This document shows, piece by piece, positions 26,091-36,350 of a DNA stretch of 64,000 nt. The position numbers and the translations under genes are program-made. The DNA is from Weissella confusa (GTDB lineage Bacteria; Bacillota; Bacilli; Lactobacillales; Lactobacillaceae). The stretch covers positions 622,501-686,500 of the forward strand of contig CP168942.1 in NCBI GenBank assembly GCA_041871065.1, read 5' to 3'. The notes under the pieces were generated by a model, which searched no databases, had not been told where the DNA came from, and worked only from the letters and a program-made list of their open reading frames with translations. Each line of letters starts with the position of its first letter. Position 1 is the stretch's first letter.

Positions 26091-27836
26091 ATGTTTCGAA
26101 TAGGAAAACGATATTTACAACCCATTCCAGTCATACTGGCGGTGTTGTTTTTAATGGTTCAAGTATCGGCGGATTTGTCATTGCCGACAATTACGTCGAA
26201 CATTATTAATAAAGGAATTGCCCAAAACGATATCGATTATATCTGGCGCATGGGTGGCATCATGTTGTTGATTGCCATTGCCGGCTGGTCAGGGGCAGCG
26301 TTGAATGTTTTCTTTGCGGCGACTCAGAGTCAACGATTGGGGATGAAGTTGCGTAGTGCGCTGTTCCGTAAGGTTACCTTTATGGATGCTAAGAACGTTG
26401 ATAAATTTGGAAACGCAACGCTGATTACCCGAACGACAAATGACGTCACGCAAATCCAAAACGTGTTCCAAACGGTGTTGCGTATGATGCTGATGTCACC
26501 ACTTTTGTTTGTGGGTGCATCCATCATGGCATGGCGTTTGGATCATCGTTTAACGATGGTTTTCGCAGTTGCGTTGCCAGTTTTGGCCCTCGCTGTGTTT
26601 ATCAATATGCGCATCTCGGTACCGCGTTTTAAGACGATGCAAAAGAAGGTTGATAAAATCAATCTGATTTTCCAGCAGGGACTGACTGGTGTGCGCGTTA
26701 TCCGTGCGTTTGATCGTGATGACTACGAGGTTGATAAGTTTAAAGAGGCCAACTATGATTTGACACACACAGCACGTGTTGTCTTTACGACAGTTGCGAT
26801 GATGATGCCAGTGATGACGATTATTTTGTCATTCACCAACGTTGGGATTGTCTGGTTGGGAGCCAAGTTGATTGGTGCTGACCTGATGCCAATGGGAAAC
26901 TTGGTGGCATTTTAGACTTACGCGACCCAAATTTTGATGAGTTTTATGCAACTATCAATGGTGATCGTCATGGTACCACGTGCCCAAGCATCAGCGGACC
27001 GTATTGATGAGGTCTTGGATTCAGCTGACACGATTACGGATGCTGATCAAACGGTGGCATTGCCTGACGGACCAGCATCATTAGCGTTTGATGATGTGTC
27101 ATATCGATTTGAAGGCGCCGAACGACCAGCGTTGAGTCATATTACTGCGCAAGCAACAGCGGGGCAAACAATGGCGATTATCGGTGGAACCGGTTCAGGT
27201 AAGTCGACGCTGGTTAACTTGATTCCGCGTTTGCTTGATGCAACCGGTGGTCACGTTGACCTGTCAGGGGTTGATGTGAAAAAGCTTTCTCAACATGATT
27301 TGCACGAGGAAGTATCGATTACCCAGCAAAAGGCGACATTGTTCACTGGAACGGTTCGCTCAAACATGACGTTCGGTATGCCATATGCGACAGACGAACA
27401 AATTTGGGATGCCTTGAAAATCGCACAAGCAGATGATTTTATTCAAGAGCAATGTGGCTTGGATATGACGGTTGAGCAAGGCGGGGCTAACTTCTCGGGA
27501 GGTCAGCGTCAACGTTTGACGATTGCCCGTACTTTGATTAAAGACGCGAAGGTTTATGTGTTTGATGATTCGTTCTCAGCGCTAGACTTTGCCACGGATG
27601 CACGTTTGCGAGCTGCTATTAATGCTGACGAACGTTTGGCACCGGCAATCAAGGTCATTGTTGCCCAACGAATTGCGACCGTTATGAATGCTGACGTCAT
27701 CGTGGTGCTAGACAATGGCGAATTAGCAGGGGTTGGCTCGCACCAAGAGCTAGCCAAGACTTGCCCAGCATATCAAGAAATTATGCGGAGCCAATTGTCT
27801 GAAGCAGATTTGAAGGAGGTGGGTGTCAATGCGTAG
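26091..27836 (+). pseudogene. efrA: EfrA-like ABC exporter half, interrupted by an amber codon
   Basis: One frame encodes a complete 581-aa ABC half-transporter except for TAG at 26913-26915 (codon 275), in the sequence NLVAF-stop-TYATQIL where related exporters have Leu; one base change from TTG explains it. Six membrane segments precede residue 300. The ATPase domain has Walker A GGTGSGKST, signature FSGGQRQRLTIART and a degenerate Walker B VYVFDDSFSALD with Asp instead of the catalytic Glu, typical of the first half of heterodimers such as EfrAB/LmrCD. ATG 26091 follows TGAGG. It overlaps efrB by 8 bases. Unless the stop is read through, no functional subunit is made. Confidence 0.88.
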
Positions 27837-29679
27837 TTATACTAGTGGCGGTCGCGGTGGTGGCCGTGGCGGCATGGGACGCCCCGTCGAAAAAGCAGTC
27901 AATTTCTGGCCAACAGTCATTCGCCTGTTTAAGTACTTGCGTAAGGATCGTGCCGGCGTTATCTTTTCGTTAATTATTGCAGCGGTATCAGTTGTGTTGT
28001 CAGTTCGTGCGCCAAAGGTTTTGGGTGAAGCGACAACGGTTATCTTTAATGACGTGACACGCTCAGTGAAAATGCATACAGGCATTCACATTAACATGGA
28101 TAAGGTTTTCCAAATCTTGGTGTTCGTGTCGATTTTGTATGTCTTGAGTGCGATTTTCTCAATCACGCAGCAATGGATTATGACTCGAATTGCGCAACGT
28201 ACGGTCTATCAATTACGTCAAGACTTCAAAGTGAAAATGACGAAGTTGCCGGTGTCGTATTATGATACCCACCAAAATGGGGACATTATGTCGCGTGTTG
28301 TTAATGACATGGATAATATCTCAGGAACGCTAAATCAGTCACTGATTCAGCTGGTGACATCAGCTTTGACATTCGTCGGCGTTATCTACTTCATGCTGAC
28401 AATTAGCTGGCAATTATCATTGGTCGCATTTGCGACAGTGCCAATTTCCTTGTTAATCGTGCGAACAATTGCGCCGTTGTCACAGCGTTTCTTTGCCCGC
28501 CAGCAGGCGTCACTTGGTTTGTTGAATGACCAAGTTGAAGAAACGTTTGCCGGGCACACGGTGGTGAAGACGTTTAACCAAGAAAAGAACGTCATGGTTG
28601 ATTTTGATGCACAAAACGAAACGTATTATAAGTCGGCCTGGAAAGCGCAGTTCGTTTCGACGTTGATTTTCCCTTCGATGCGTTTCGTCAATAATTTGGA
28701 TTACCTTGCGATGGCTGTAATTGGTGGCATTAAGGTGGCGTCAGGTTCAGTCAGCTTGGGTGATGTCCAGGCGATGTTGCAGTACACGAATCAGTTTAGT
28801 CAACCAATCACTCAGATTGCTAACTTAACGAATACCATTCAGGCAACAGTGGCATCAGCTGAACGTATTTTTGAAGTGCTGGATGAGCCTGAGATGGACA
28901 GCCCAGAGCCAGTTGAACCAATTGAAACAGATGATTTGGTGACGTTTGAAAATGTGGCCTTTAGTTATGTACCTGATCAGCCATTGATGACCGATTATAA
29001 TATGTCGGTGAAGCGGGGGGAAATGGTCGCAATTGTTGGTCCAACTGGGGCGGGTAAGTCAACGATGATTAACCTGTTGGAACGTTTTTATGACACGACG
29101 TCAGGGACAATTCGTCTGCGTGGCTTAGACACGAAGTCGATGAGTCGCCAATCCTTGCGTCATCACTTTGCGATGGTGCTCCAGGAAACGTGGTTGTTCT
29201 CGGGAACGATTATGGATAATTTGCGTTATGGTCGTTTGGATGCGACGGATGACTTCATCTACGAAGCAGCCAAGATGGCCCACGCGGATGACTTCATTAA
29301 GACGTTACCAGATGGCTATGATACGGTACTAAACGAGGAAGCAACGAATATTTCGCAAGGGCAGCGTCAATTGCTAACGATTGCCCGTGCCTTTGTGGCT
29401 GATCCGGAAATTTTGATTCTGGACGAAGCGACGAGTTCAGTTGATACGCGTACGGAACGGATGATTCAAGACGCGATGGCACGTTTGATGGCCGGTCGTA
29501 CCAGTTTCGTTGTGGCTCACCGTTTATCAACGATTCGTTATGCCGACCAGATTTTAGTAATGGAACACGGTAATATCGTTGAACGTGGTAAGCATGATGA
29601 CTTGTTGGCTGCAAATGGCGCTTATGCAAAGTTGTATAATTCGCAATTTGCTGAAAATGTTGGCTTAACATCATGTTAA
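27829..29679 (+). CDS. efrB: EfrB-like ABC exporter half
   Basis: A 616-aa ABC half-transporter with N-terminal membrane domain and C-terminal ATPase. Walker A GPTGAGKS, Walker B ILILDEATSSVD with the catalytic Glu, and H-loop VVAHRLST are intact, while the signature is ISQGQRQLLTIARA. This complements the degenerate Walker B of the upstream partner, as expected for a multidrug heterodimer. The first 20 residues are an unusual Gly/Arg-rich stretch (GGRGGGRGGMGRP). AAGGAGGTGGGTGTCA precedes ATG 27829. Without an intact EfrA it may lack its partner. Confidence 0.92.
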   Translation: MRSYTSGGRGGGRGGMGRPVEKAVNFWPTVIRLFKYLRKDRAGVIFSLIIAAVSVVLSVRAPKVLGEATTVIFNDVTRSVKMHTGIHINMDKVFQILVFVSILYVLSAIFSITQQWIMTRIAQRTVYQLRQDFKVKMTKLPVSYYDTHQNGDIMSRVVNDMDNISGTLNQSLIQLVTSALTFVGVIYFMLTISWQLSLVAFATVPISLLIVRTIAPLSQRFFARQQASLGLLNDQVEETFAGHTVVKTFNQEKNVMVDFDAQNETYYKSAWKAQFVSTLIFPSMRFVNNLDYLAMAVIGGIKVASGSVSLGDVQAMLQYTNQFSQPITQIANLTNTIQATVASAERIFEVLDEPEMDSPEPVEPIETDDLVTFENVAFSYVPDQPLMTDYNMSVKRGEMVAIVGPTGAGKSTMINLLERFYDTTSGTIRLRGLDTKSMSRQSLRHHFAMVLQETWLFSGTIMDNLRYGRLDATDDFIYEAAKMAHADDFIKTLPDGYDTVLNEEATNISQGQRQLLTIARAFVADPEILILDEATSSVDTRTERMIQDAMARLMAGRTSFVVAHRLSTIRYADQILVMEHGNIVERGKHDDLLAANGAYAKLYNSQFAENVGLTSC

Positions 29680-29696
29680 GATTTCGATGAAAATGT

Positions 29697-29726
29697 AACC
29701 AGTGCGTGATGGCACTGGTTTTTTTG
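29697..29726 (+). terminator. Terminator of the efrAB-like operon
   Basis: AACCAGTGC pairs with GCACTGGTT around GTGATG, followed by TTTTTT. Confidence 0.85.
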
Positions 29727-29736
29727 TCGATTGTAC

Positions 29737-29745
29737 TGCTACAAT
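29737..29745 (+). promoter_or_regulatory. Extended -10 promoter of cls
   Basis: TGCTACAAT, an extended -10 element, lies 42 bases before the cls start codon. No convincing -35 box. Confidence 0.5.
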
Positions 29746-29787
29746 AGACGTACGATTGTGAGTAGGTAGGAAAGTGGGGATTAGCAA

Positions 29788-31233
29788 ATGATTGAACATT
29801 GGATAAATACTGCGCTAATCGTCTTGTTAATCGCGAATACGTTAGGAGCGATTGTCACGGTTTTCCGTGATCGAAACCGTGATATTACGACGGTTTGGGC
29901 TTGGATGCTGGTGCTGTTATTGTTCCCAGTTTTTGGTTTTGCGTTCTATTTCTTCTTTGGGCGTAAGCTATCAAATAAGCGTATTTTTGACATTCGAACG
30001 CAACGTGTCATGGGTATTGACCGCATTGCGAAGAAGCAAAAGAAGCAAATGGCACACATTGCCACAGCCGATTATCAAGAGGAACAAACGTTTGTTCGTT
30101 TGTTCTTGAATAATGAGCAAGCGATTTTTACAAATGAAAATCATGTCTCAGTTATCACGGATGGTAAAGACAAATTTGCGCAATTGTTTGCGGATATCGA
30201 ACAGGCCAAGCATCACGTGAATGTTGAGTACTATACGATTTATGATGATGAAATCGGAAATCAACTAGTTGATTTGTTGACGAAGAAAGCAGCTGAAGGT
30301 GTGCGTGTTCGTGTCATTTATGACATGTGGGGGTCAGGTGGTCGCCACAAGAAGATGTTCAAGCGCTTGCATGAAGCTGGTGGCCAAATTGAAACATTTT
30401 TGATTCATGATTGGCAGCCATTTTCATTCCGCGTGAACAATCACAATCACCGCAAGCTAGTGATTATCGACGGTAATATCGGTTATATTGGTGGCTTTAA
30501 CGTGGGTGACCAATATCTGGGCAAGAAAAAGAAGTTCGGTTACTGGCGTGATACGCATTTGCGTGTTGAAGGTGACGCAGTATTGGCAATGCAAAGTCGC
30601 TTCTTCATGGATTGGAATGCAACTACAACGGAAGAAAAGTTGCAGTTTAGTGATGATTATTTCCCAGACAGTACGCAAGCTGGGGATGTGGCGATGCAGA
30701 TTGTATCATCAGGACCAGAGTCGGATTCAAAACAAATTTATCAAGGGTACTTGCATATGATTGCGATTGCCCGTGAAAGTATCACGATTCAATCGCCATA
30801 CTTTATTCCGAACCAAGCGATTATGGATGTGCTATCTGTGGCCGCTCGTTCAGGGGTGAAGGTACGCATCATGATTCCAAGTATGCCGGATCACCCGTTT
30901 GTCTATCGTGCGACGGAATACTATGCGCGTGCGATGGTTCGAGCGGGCGCTGAAGTTTATACGTATGACAAGGGATTCTTGCACGCTAAGACATTGGTGA
31001 TTGACGATAAGATTGTTTCGGTCGGTAGTGCCAACATGGATATTCGTTCATTCGCTTTGAACTTTGAGGTGAATGCCTTTATGTACAGCCGTCGATTGGC
31101 TGCGGAAATGAATCAGATTTTTGAAAAGGATTTGCGGGTTTCAACGCGTTTGACCCGTCAATACTTCGATAACCAATCAGGATGGCGTAAGTTTAAGCAA
31201 ATGTTCTCACGTTTGCTGACGCCAATTTTGTAA
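29788..31233 (+). CDS. cls: Cardiolipin synthase
   Basis: A 481-aa membrane-bound phospholipase D-type enzyme that condenses two phosphatidylglycerol molecules to cardiolipin. Two N-terminal membrane segments (about residues 5-22 and 35-56) precede two HKD motifs: HNHRKLVIIDGNIGYIGG (about residue 219) and HAKTLVIDDKIVSVGSANMD (about residue 397). Length is typical for Firmicutes. Single gene, own promoter and terminator. Confidence 0.95.
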   Translation: MIEHWINTALIVLLIANTLGAIVTVFRDRNRDITTVWAWMLVLLLFPVFGFAFYFFFGRKLSNKRIFDIRTQRVMGIDRIAKKQKKQMAHIATADYQEEQTFVRLFLNNEQAIFTNENHVSVITDGKDKFAQLFADIEQAKHHVNVEYYTIYDDEIGNQLVDLLTKKAAEGVRVRVIYDMWGSGGRHKKMFKRLHEAGGQIETFLIHDWQPFSFRVNNHNHRKLVIIDGNIGYIGGFNVGDQYLGKKKKFGYWRDTHLRVEGDAVLAMQSRFFMDWNATTTEEKLQFSDDYFPDSTQAGDVAMQIVSSGPESDSKQIYQGYLHMIAIARESITIQSPYFIPNQAIMDVLSVAARSGVKVRIMIPSMPDHPFVYRATEYYARAMVRAGAEVYTYDKGFLHAKTLVIDDKIVSVGSANMDIRSFALNFEVNAFMYSRRLAAEMNQIFEKDLRVSTRLTRQYFDNQSGWRKFKQMFSRLLTPIL

Positions 31234-31235
31234 AC

Positions 31236-31264
31236 AAAAACACGGCAATTTGCCGTGTTTTTTC
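31236..31264 (+). terminator. Terminator of cls
   Basis: AAAAACACGGCAA pairs with TTGCCGTGTTTTT. Confidence 0.9.
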
Positions 31265-31319
31265 ATTGTAGAAGCGTATAATACAGGGTATTAACGGATA
31301 AGATAACGAGGCAATAAAA

Positions 31320-32174
31320 ATGGAGTTTCGAACATTAGCAAATGGGGTAAAGATGCCGGTGCTTGGGTACGGTGTTGCGCAAGTGCAAGGCGCTGAAGCT
31401 ACCCAAGCAGTAAAGGATGCCATTGCGACCGGCTATCGCATGATTGATACAGCTGTGATTTATGACAATGAAGGCGATATTGGTCGCGCAATTGCCGAAA
31501 GTGAAGTTGATCGTCATGACTTGTTTTTGACAACCAAGGTTTGGGTGCAAGACATGAGCTACGAGGGGGCAAAGGCTTCTGTCGCACGTTCATTAGAATT
31601 GCTGGGAACTGATTACTTGGATTTGGTGTTGTTGCACCACCCAATTGGTGACATCTGGGGTGCTTGGCGTGCGCTAGAAGAAGATTATAAAGCCGGTCGT
31701 ATTCGTGCAATTGGTGTGTCGAACTTCTCACCAGCGTTGATGACGCAATTTGTGACATTGAACGACATCGCACCAATGGTGAACCAAATTGAAAACCATC
31801 CTTTCCACCAACAAGCAGATAAGGTGGCGTACTTCCAAGAACAAGGCATCTTGGTTGAAGCGTGGGCACCGTTTGCGGAGGGGATGCATGATGTATTCCA
31901 TTCACCAATTTTGACTAAGATTGCTGAGAACCACGGTAAAGAAGTGGTTCACGTTATTTTGCGTTGGCTGCTTCAACGAGGTATTAGCACAATTCCAAAG
32001 TCAATGAAGCCAGCGCGAATGGCCTCTAATTTGGATGTATTTGATTTTGAATTAACAGACGACGAAATGGCACAAATTGCCACGATGAATACGGGTGAAA
32101 CGTTGTTTGGCGGATCAGATGATCCCGATGTTTCCCATGTGCAAAAGATGTTGAATTGGACCGTAACACACTAG
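31320..32174 (+). CDS. Aldo/keto reductase
   Basis: A 284-aa NADPH-dependent reductase with the AKR catalytic set: Asp and Tyr in GYRMIDTAVIYDNE, Lys in FLTTKVW, and His in VLLHHPIG. IGVSNFSPALM and IPKSMKPARMASNL (cofactor binding) follow. It resembles 2,5-diketo-D-gluconate reductase-type AKR5 enzymes; substrate unknown. TATAAT at 31277-31282 is its probable promoter. A 44-aa membrane-protein gene follows 10 bases later. Confidence 0.93.
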   Translation: MEFRTLANGVKMPVLGYGVAQVQGAEATQAVKDAIATGYRMIDTAVIYDNEGDIGRAIAESEVDRHDLFLTTKVWVQDMSYEGAKASVARSLELLGTDYLDLVLLHHPIGDIWGAWRALEEDYKAGRIRAIGVSNFSPALMTQFVTLNDIAPMVNQIENHPFHQQADKVAYFQEQGILVEAWAPFAEGMHDVFHSPILTKIAENHGKEVVHVILRWLLQRGISTIPKSMKPARMASNLDVFDFELTDDEMAQIATMNTGETLFGGSDDPDVSHVQKMLNWTVTH

Positions 32175-32184
32175 GAGAAGTAGT

Positions 32185-32319
32185 ATGTGGTTTTTTATTA
32201 TTTTGATTTTGGTCGGACTGTTTGTGTACACGCAATCACGCAAGGCACGTCACGACCATGAAATGCGTAACAAGGCACAAGTCTTGGAAGGCGAATTCAA
32301 GGACGTGACCAAGAAGTAA
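32185..32319 (+). CDS. Small membrane protein (44 aa)
   Basis: A short frame from ATG 32185 to TAA 32317-32319, behind GGAGAAG. It has one N-terminal membrane segment (WFFIILILVGLFVYTQ) and a charged cytoplasmic tail (KARHDHEMRNKAQVLEGEF). Probably translated from the aldo/keto reductase mRNA; followed by a terminator. Function unknown. Confidence 0.65.
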   Translation: MWFFIILILVGLFVYTQSRKARHDHEMRNKAQVLEGEFKDVTKK

Positions 32320-32321
32320 GG

Positions 32322-32357
32322 TGAAAGGGACTAATCTGCGCGGATTGGTCTCTTTTT
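32322..32357 (+). terminator. Terminator after the 44-aa protein gene
   Basis: GGGACTAATC pairs with GATTGGTCTC (one G-U pair), followed by TTTTT. Confidence 0.85.
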
Positions 32358-32361
32358 ACTA

Positions 32362-32390
32362 TCGTCAGGCACCGAAATACCCTGTATAAT
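32362..32390 (+). promoter_or_regulatory. Promoter of lepA
   Basis: TCGTCA and TATAAT with a 17-base spacer, 43 bases before the lepA start codon. Confidence 0.65.
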
Positions 32391-32433
32391 GGTAGGGACA
32401 GAAAAATTAGACAGAATAGGAGCGCGATAAATA

Positions 32434-34284
32434 ATGGACATTCAAGAAATGAAGGCGCGCCAATCTCACATTCGTAACTTTAGTATTGTGGCTCACATTG
32501 ACCACGGTAAGTCGACGATTTCAGATCGTATTCTGGAAGCAACGCACACGGTTACTGAACGTGAGATGCAAAATCAATTGCTCGACACGATGGATTTGGA
32601 ACGTGAACGTGGTATCACGATTAAGATGAACGCGGTTGAAGTTCACTACAAGGCGAACGACGGCGAGACGTACATCTTCCACTTGGTTGATACACCAGGT
32701 CACGTCGACTTCTCTTATGAAGTGTCTCGTTCATTGGCTGCGGCTGATGGAGCAATTTTGGTTGTTGATGCCGCCCAAGGTGTTGAAGCCCAAACGTTGG
32801 CAAACGTTTACTTGGCGTTGGAAAATGACTTGGAAATCTTGCCATTGATCAACAAGATTGACTTACCAGCCGCTGATCCGGAGGCTGTCCGTGCTGAAAT
32901 CGAAGATGTGATCGGTATTGATGCATCTGAAGCTGTTTTGGCATCAGCTAAGCAAGGTATTGGTATTCCAGAATTGCTTGAGCAAATCGTGGCCAAGATT
33001 CCTGCACCAGAGGGTGATTTGGAAGCACCATTGCAAGCGTTGATTTTTGACTCAGCCTACGATTCATACAAGGGTGTTATTTTGACCGTTCGTGTGAAGG
33101 AAGGGGTTATGAAGCCGGGTGATAAGATTCGCTTCATGAACTCAGGTGCTGAATACGAAATCACAGAAGTTGGTGTGAACTCACCACACCCTGTGAAGCG
33201 TGATTTCTTGATGGCTGGTGATATTGGTTATGTGGCCGCCTCAATCAAGAACATTCGTGACGCACGCCCTGGTGATACGATTACGTCAGTTAAGAACCCA
33301 GCAGCTGAAGCGTTGCCAGGTTACCAACCAATGACGCCGATGGTTTACTCAGGTTTGTACCCAACGGATAACTCAAAGTACAACGACTTGCGTGAAGCGC
33401 TTGAAAAGTTGCAATTGAACGATGCGTCATTGGAATTTGAGCCTGAAACGTCACAAGCATTGGGATTCGGTTTCCGTACTGGATTCCTGGGCTTGTTGCA
33501 CATGGACGTTGTGCAAGAGCGTCTTGAACGTGAATTCGATATGGAATTGATCACGACGGCACCATCTGTAACGTACCACGCGTACACGACGGACGGTGAA
33601 ATGGTTGAAGTGGCCAACCCATCAGAGTTGCCTGAAGCTAGTGCCATCAAGTGGATTGAAGAACCATACGTACACGCACAAATCATGGTGCCTAACGAAT
33701 ACGTTGGGGCAGTTATGGAATTGGCACAACAAAAGCGTGGTGAATTCGATACGATGGATTACTTGGACCAAAACCGCGTTAACGTGAAGTACTACATTCC
33801 ATTGTCAGAAATCATCTTTGACTTCTTCGATAAGTTGAAGTCAAACACACGTGGTTACGCCTCATTGGATTACGATATTTCAGGTTACCGCAAGTCTGAC
33901 TTGGTTAAGATTGATATCTTGTTGAACGGTGATAAGGTCGATGCCTTGAGCTTTATCGTGCACAAGGACTTTGCCCAAGAGCGTTCACGTATTATTACGG
34001 CTAAGTTGAAGCAAATCATCCCACGTCGTAACTTTGAAATTCCAGTGCAAGCTGCAATCGGTTCAAAGATTGTCTCACGTTCAACGATTAAGGCGTACCG
34101 TAAGGACGTTACCTCAAAGATTCACACGGGTGACCCTGATCGTCGTGCAAAGTTGTTGGATAAGCAAAAGCGTGGAAAGAAGCGCATGAAGGCGGTTGGT
34201 ACGGTTGATGTGCCACAAGAAGCCTTTATGGCGGTGCTTAAGGCTGAAGATGATACAGAATTTGCAAAGGGTGCTAATCACTAA
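32434..34284 (+). CDS. lepA: Elongation factor 4 (LepA)
   Basis: A 616-aa ribosome-associated GTPase that back-translocates stalled ribosomes. G motifs: AHIDHGKST (G1), RGITIK (G2), DTPGHVDF (G3), NKIDLP (G4) and SAKQGIG (G5). The C-terminal LepA-specific domain is shown by [20 protein letters not shown] and [10 protein letters not shown], which separates it from TypA and EF-G. AGGAGCGATAA precedes ATG 32434. The last ten residues ([10 protein letters not shown]) extend slightly beyond the usual end. Confidence 0.97.
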   Translation: MDIQEMKARQSHIRNFSIVAHIDHGKSTISDRILEATHTVTEREMQNQLLDTMDLERERGITIKMNAVEVHYKANDGETYIFHLVDTPGHVDFSYEVSRSLAAADGAILVVDAAQGVEAQTLANVYLALENDLEILPLINKIDLPAADPEAVRAEIEDVIGIDASEAVLASAKQGIGIPELLEQIVAKIPAPEGDLEAPLQALIFDSAYDSYKGVILTVRVKEGVMKPGDKIRFMNSGAEYEITEVGVNSPHPVKRDFLMAGDIGYVAASIKNIRDARPGDTITSVKNPAAEALPGYQPMTPMVYSGLYPTDNSKYNDLREALEKLQLNDASLEFEPETSQALGFGFRTGFLGLLHMDVVQERLEREFDMELITTAPSVTYHAYTTDGEMVEVANPSELPEASAIKWIEEPYVHAQIMVPNEYVGAVMELAQQKRGEFDTMDYLDQNRVNVKYYIPLSEIIFDFFDKLKSNTRGYASLDYDISGYRKSDLVKIDILLNGDKVDALSFIVHKDFAQERSRIITAKLKQIIPRRNFEIPVQAAIGSKIVSRSTIKAYRKDVTSKIHTGDPDRRAKLLDKQKRGKKRMKAVGTVDVPQEAFMAVLKAEDDTEFAKGANH

Positions 34285-34409
34285 TTGTGAATATTCTGCA
34301 AATTTCTTTGGTTGAGAGACTACCATTCTCTTCGAAGTTATGGTATTATATTCAGGTTAAATAAACTGACTCTGGTACGCAATGTACTAGGGCGATAAGG
34401 AGAAACACG

Positions 34410-34652
34410 ATGAAGGCTGATATTCACCCAGATTACCACCAAGTGGTTTTCGTTGATTCAACTACTGGTTACAAGCTTTTGACTGGTTCAACTCGTACTT
34501 CAAACGAGACGATCGAGTTCGAAGGTGCTACGTACCCAATGATCCGTGTTGAAGTTACGTCAGATTCACACCCATTCTACACTGGTAAGCAAAAGTTTAC
34601 TACTGCCGATGGTGCGGTCGACAAGTTCAACAAGAAGTACGGTTTGGCTTAA
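34410..34652 (+). CDS. rpmE2: 50S ribosomal protein L31 type B
   Basis: An 80-aa ribosomal protein. [20 protein letters not shown] and [13 protein letters not shown] are typical of L31. The zinc-binding Cys residues of type A are absent, so it is the zinc-independent type B. AAGGAG precedes ATG 34410. Its terminator is the left copy of a direct repeat that bounds an integrative remnant. Confidence 0.97.
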   Translation: MKADIHPDYHQVVFVDSTTGYKLLTGSTRTSNETIEFEGATYPMIRVEVTSDSHPFYTGKQKFTTADGAVDKFNKKYGLA

Positions 34653-34667
34653 TTTTAAGCGATTCAA

Positions 34668-34705
34668 TACTGAAAAGACACTCAACCTTGGTTGGGTGTT
34701 TTTTT
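34668..34705 (+). terminator. rpmE2 terminator, also left repeat of the integrated element
   Basis: ACACTCAACC pairs with GGTTGGGTGT around TT, followed by TTTTT. The same hairpin with its upstream ATACTGAAAA recurs at 36351-36385 with one base of difference, so this terminator doubles as the left end (attL candidate) of the 1.7-kb remnant. Confidence 0.85.
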
Positions 34706-34832
34706 GTGCACACATAAACGGCCGTATAGCAACGTTTGTGACGAATCGACACAGGAACGGATGCAATCAGATAAGATTTACATTTGTTTTGAAATTGGCT
34801 GGTGAAAGGTGATTTTTTGCACCTTTTTGCAC

Positions 34833-35220
34833 CTAATCGTTCAACAGTTCGATGGCTTTTTTCACTTCTGATTTCCTCTCAATTTCGAGGTAGTGATAGG
34901 TAAGTTTTCATTGTCACTAAAGTCGCGTTGTGACCGAGTCGTTCACTAACATATGCGACGTCAACAACCTTACTGATTAATAGACTGGAATGAGTGTGAC
35001 GCAAGCCGTGCATAGAAATGTCTTTTGAGCCGATCATCATAGAAATCAACAAACATAGTTGTTGCCTTATCAATTTGATAGCCGTTGTTGAGTCGGATTT
35101 TCATGTCATTTTCCCAGGCTGACGCTTCTGTCTTAGTGCGGAAACCGCTCTTTGTTTTACGTTTATTTTTACCATCTAGTTGGTAACTACCACGCAATCG
35201 AATGGGGTCGTGCCCCGTCC
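34833..35220 (-). pseudogene. int: Tyrosine recombinase (phage integrase) remnant
   Basis: Two pieces of one integrase survive. The N-terminal piece reads LDGKNKRKTKSGFRTKTEA and NNGYQIDKATTMFVDF (about 35040-35200), as in phage integrase DNA-binding domains. The C-terminal piece has SMHGLRHTHSSLLI (H-x-x-R box) and VAYVSERLGH, then a frameshift near 34910, after which TYHYLEIERKSEVKKAIEL with the catalytic-type Tyr continues in another frame to a stop at 34833. The core between the pieces is deleted. Not functional. Confidence 0.8.
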
Positions 35221-35878
35221 TAGGACAAAGGATGGACAAAAAACAGACGGCGGTGTTGACTTTAATGTAGAAATAAATCCCTAGCAGGTCGTCAATGACG
35301 ATTGCTGGGGATTTGTGTAGTAGATAGTGAACGAAAGAAATAGACCCGACTCGACCGTACACACTAGCAGAGGAGAGTCGGGTCTATTTTGCGTTGTGCA
35401 TATTCGATTGTGTAATTATCAGCAATCTTTAAAAATGCGATCAGCGGTTGGAATTTTTTGCACTAAGTATTAATCCATCCATCAAATGAAACAAAAACCT
35501 TTGATTCCCTAATGTTGTTATTAACAATAGCTAGTCACCGGCTGCCACCTAATAGGGATTACGTGCATTGGATATCGAAAATAGTCCTTATCATGGGCTA
35601 TTTTAACTGCATGGTAGCTGTTTGTAATGGGGTGTTGAGCTATAGACAAAAATAGCCCATTAGCTACAACATATACATACTGTACGCAGTCATAACTAAT
35701 GGGTCATTTTTTAAATTATTCAGTTGTTATTGCTGGTGCAGAAGGGTGTTACCTTTAAATTTATTTGGTATAAATCTTCGGCGTGATATTTCTGTTATAC
35801 TAATAAATGTTGGATAGTAAGTAGCATGCAAATCCCTATTTACACAATTTTAAATATAACGAATAGTGAGGATTTGCT
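35221..35878. other. Gene-poor interior of the remnant with strong hairpins
   Basis: No credible gene of more than a fragment is seen. On the plus strand about 35223-35284 reads QKTDGGVDFNVEINP then stop, perhaps the tail of a lost gene, followed by a hairpin near 35280-35310. AAATAGACCCGACTC/GAGTCGGGTCTATTT (35338-35389) is a perfect 15-bp terminator-type hairpin. AATAGCCCATTAG/CTAATGGGTCATT (35648-35712) with a T-tract is another. GCAAATCC/GGATTTGC (35828-35835/35870-35877) masks the ribosome-binding site of the next gene. TATACT near 35795 is a possible promoter. Confidence 0.5.
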
Positions 35879-36127
35879 ATGCTCCAGCATACATTCAATA
35901 ATGCATTTCAAGAGGTAGGACGGTTGGCGTCCATGCTCTCACCAAATCAAGTGTTCGTAGTTTTGATAGCTATGGTATTTGTGATTGGATTGGCTGTAGT
36001 TATGTACAGTCCGGTTCTTATTGCTCATGAAGAGCACAAGGCGGACCAAATTGCAGCCAAGAGCAATAAAAAAGATGGGTATGACCACACATCACACTCA
36101 TCCATTGACAACACTACTAACGAATAG
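35879..36127 (+). CDS. Small membrane protein within the remnant (82 aa)
   Basis: An 82-aa protein with one membrane segment (about residues 25-47, QVFVVLIAMVFVIGLAVVMYS) and a hydrophilic, His/Asn/Ser-rich tail. No family recognised. GTGAGGA precedes ATG 35879 and is the 3' arm of an 8-bp stem with 35828-35835, so translation may be limited by RNA folding. It is the only apparently intact gene in the element. Confidence 0.55.
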   Translation: MLQHTFNNAFQEVGRLASMLSPNQVFVVLIAMVFVIGLAVVMYSPVLIAHEEHKADQIAAKSNKKDGYDHTSHSSIDNTTNE

Positions 36128-36136
36128 CATTTATGA

Positions 36137-36172
36137 CACCGCAGGGATCTCGACCTCCTTGCGGTGCTTTTA
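36137..36172 (+). terminator. Terminator of the remnant membrane-protein gene
   Basis: CACCGCA pairs with TGCGGTG, with GGG/CTCC extending inside, followed by a T-rich tract. Confidence 0.75.
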
Positions 36173-36350
36173 TTTATAGTATTTATTATATCAATTTCGA
36201 AATTGAATCACAACAAACATTTATTACAACAATTCAGCTTATTCGCAAGTAGTCTTATTACAAAAATAGCTTAGTTAATAACTAACGAATAATGCGATTA
36301 CAACCAGGATAATTTTGGTTTTGCAGTTGCCAGAGGGTATAATTGTTCGA

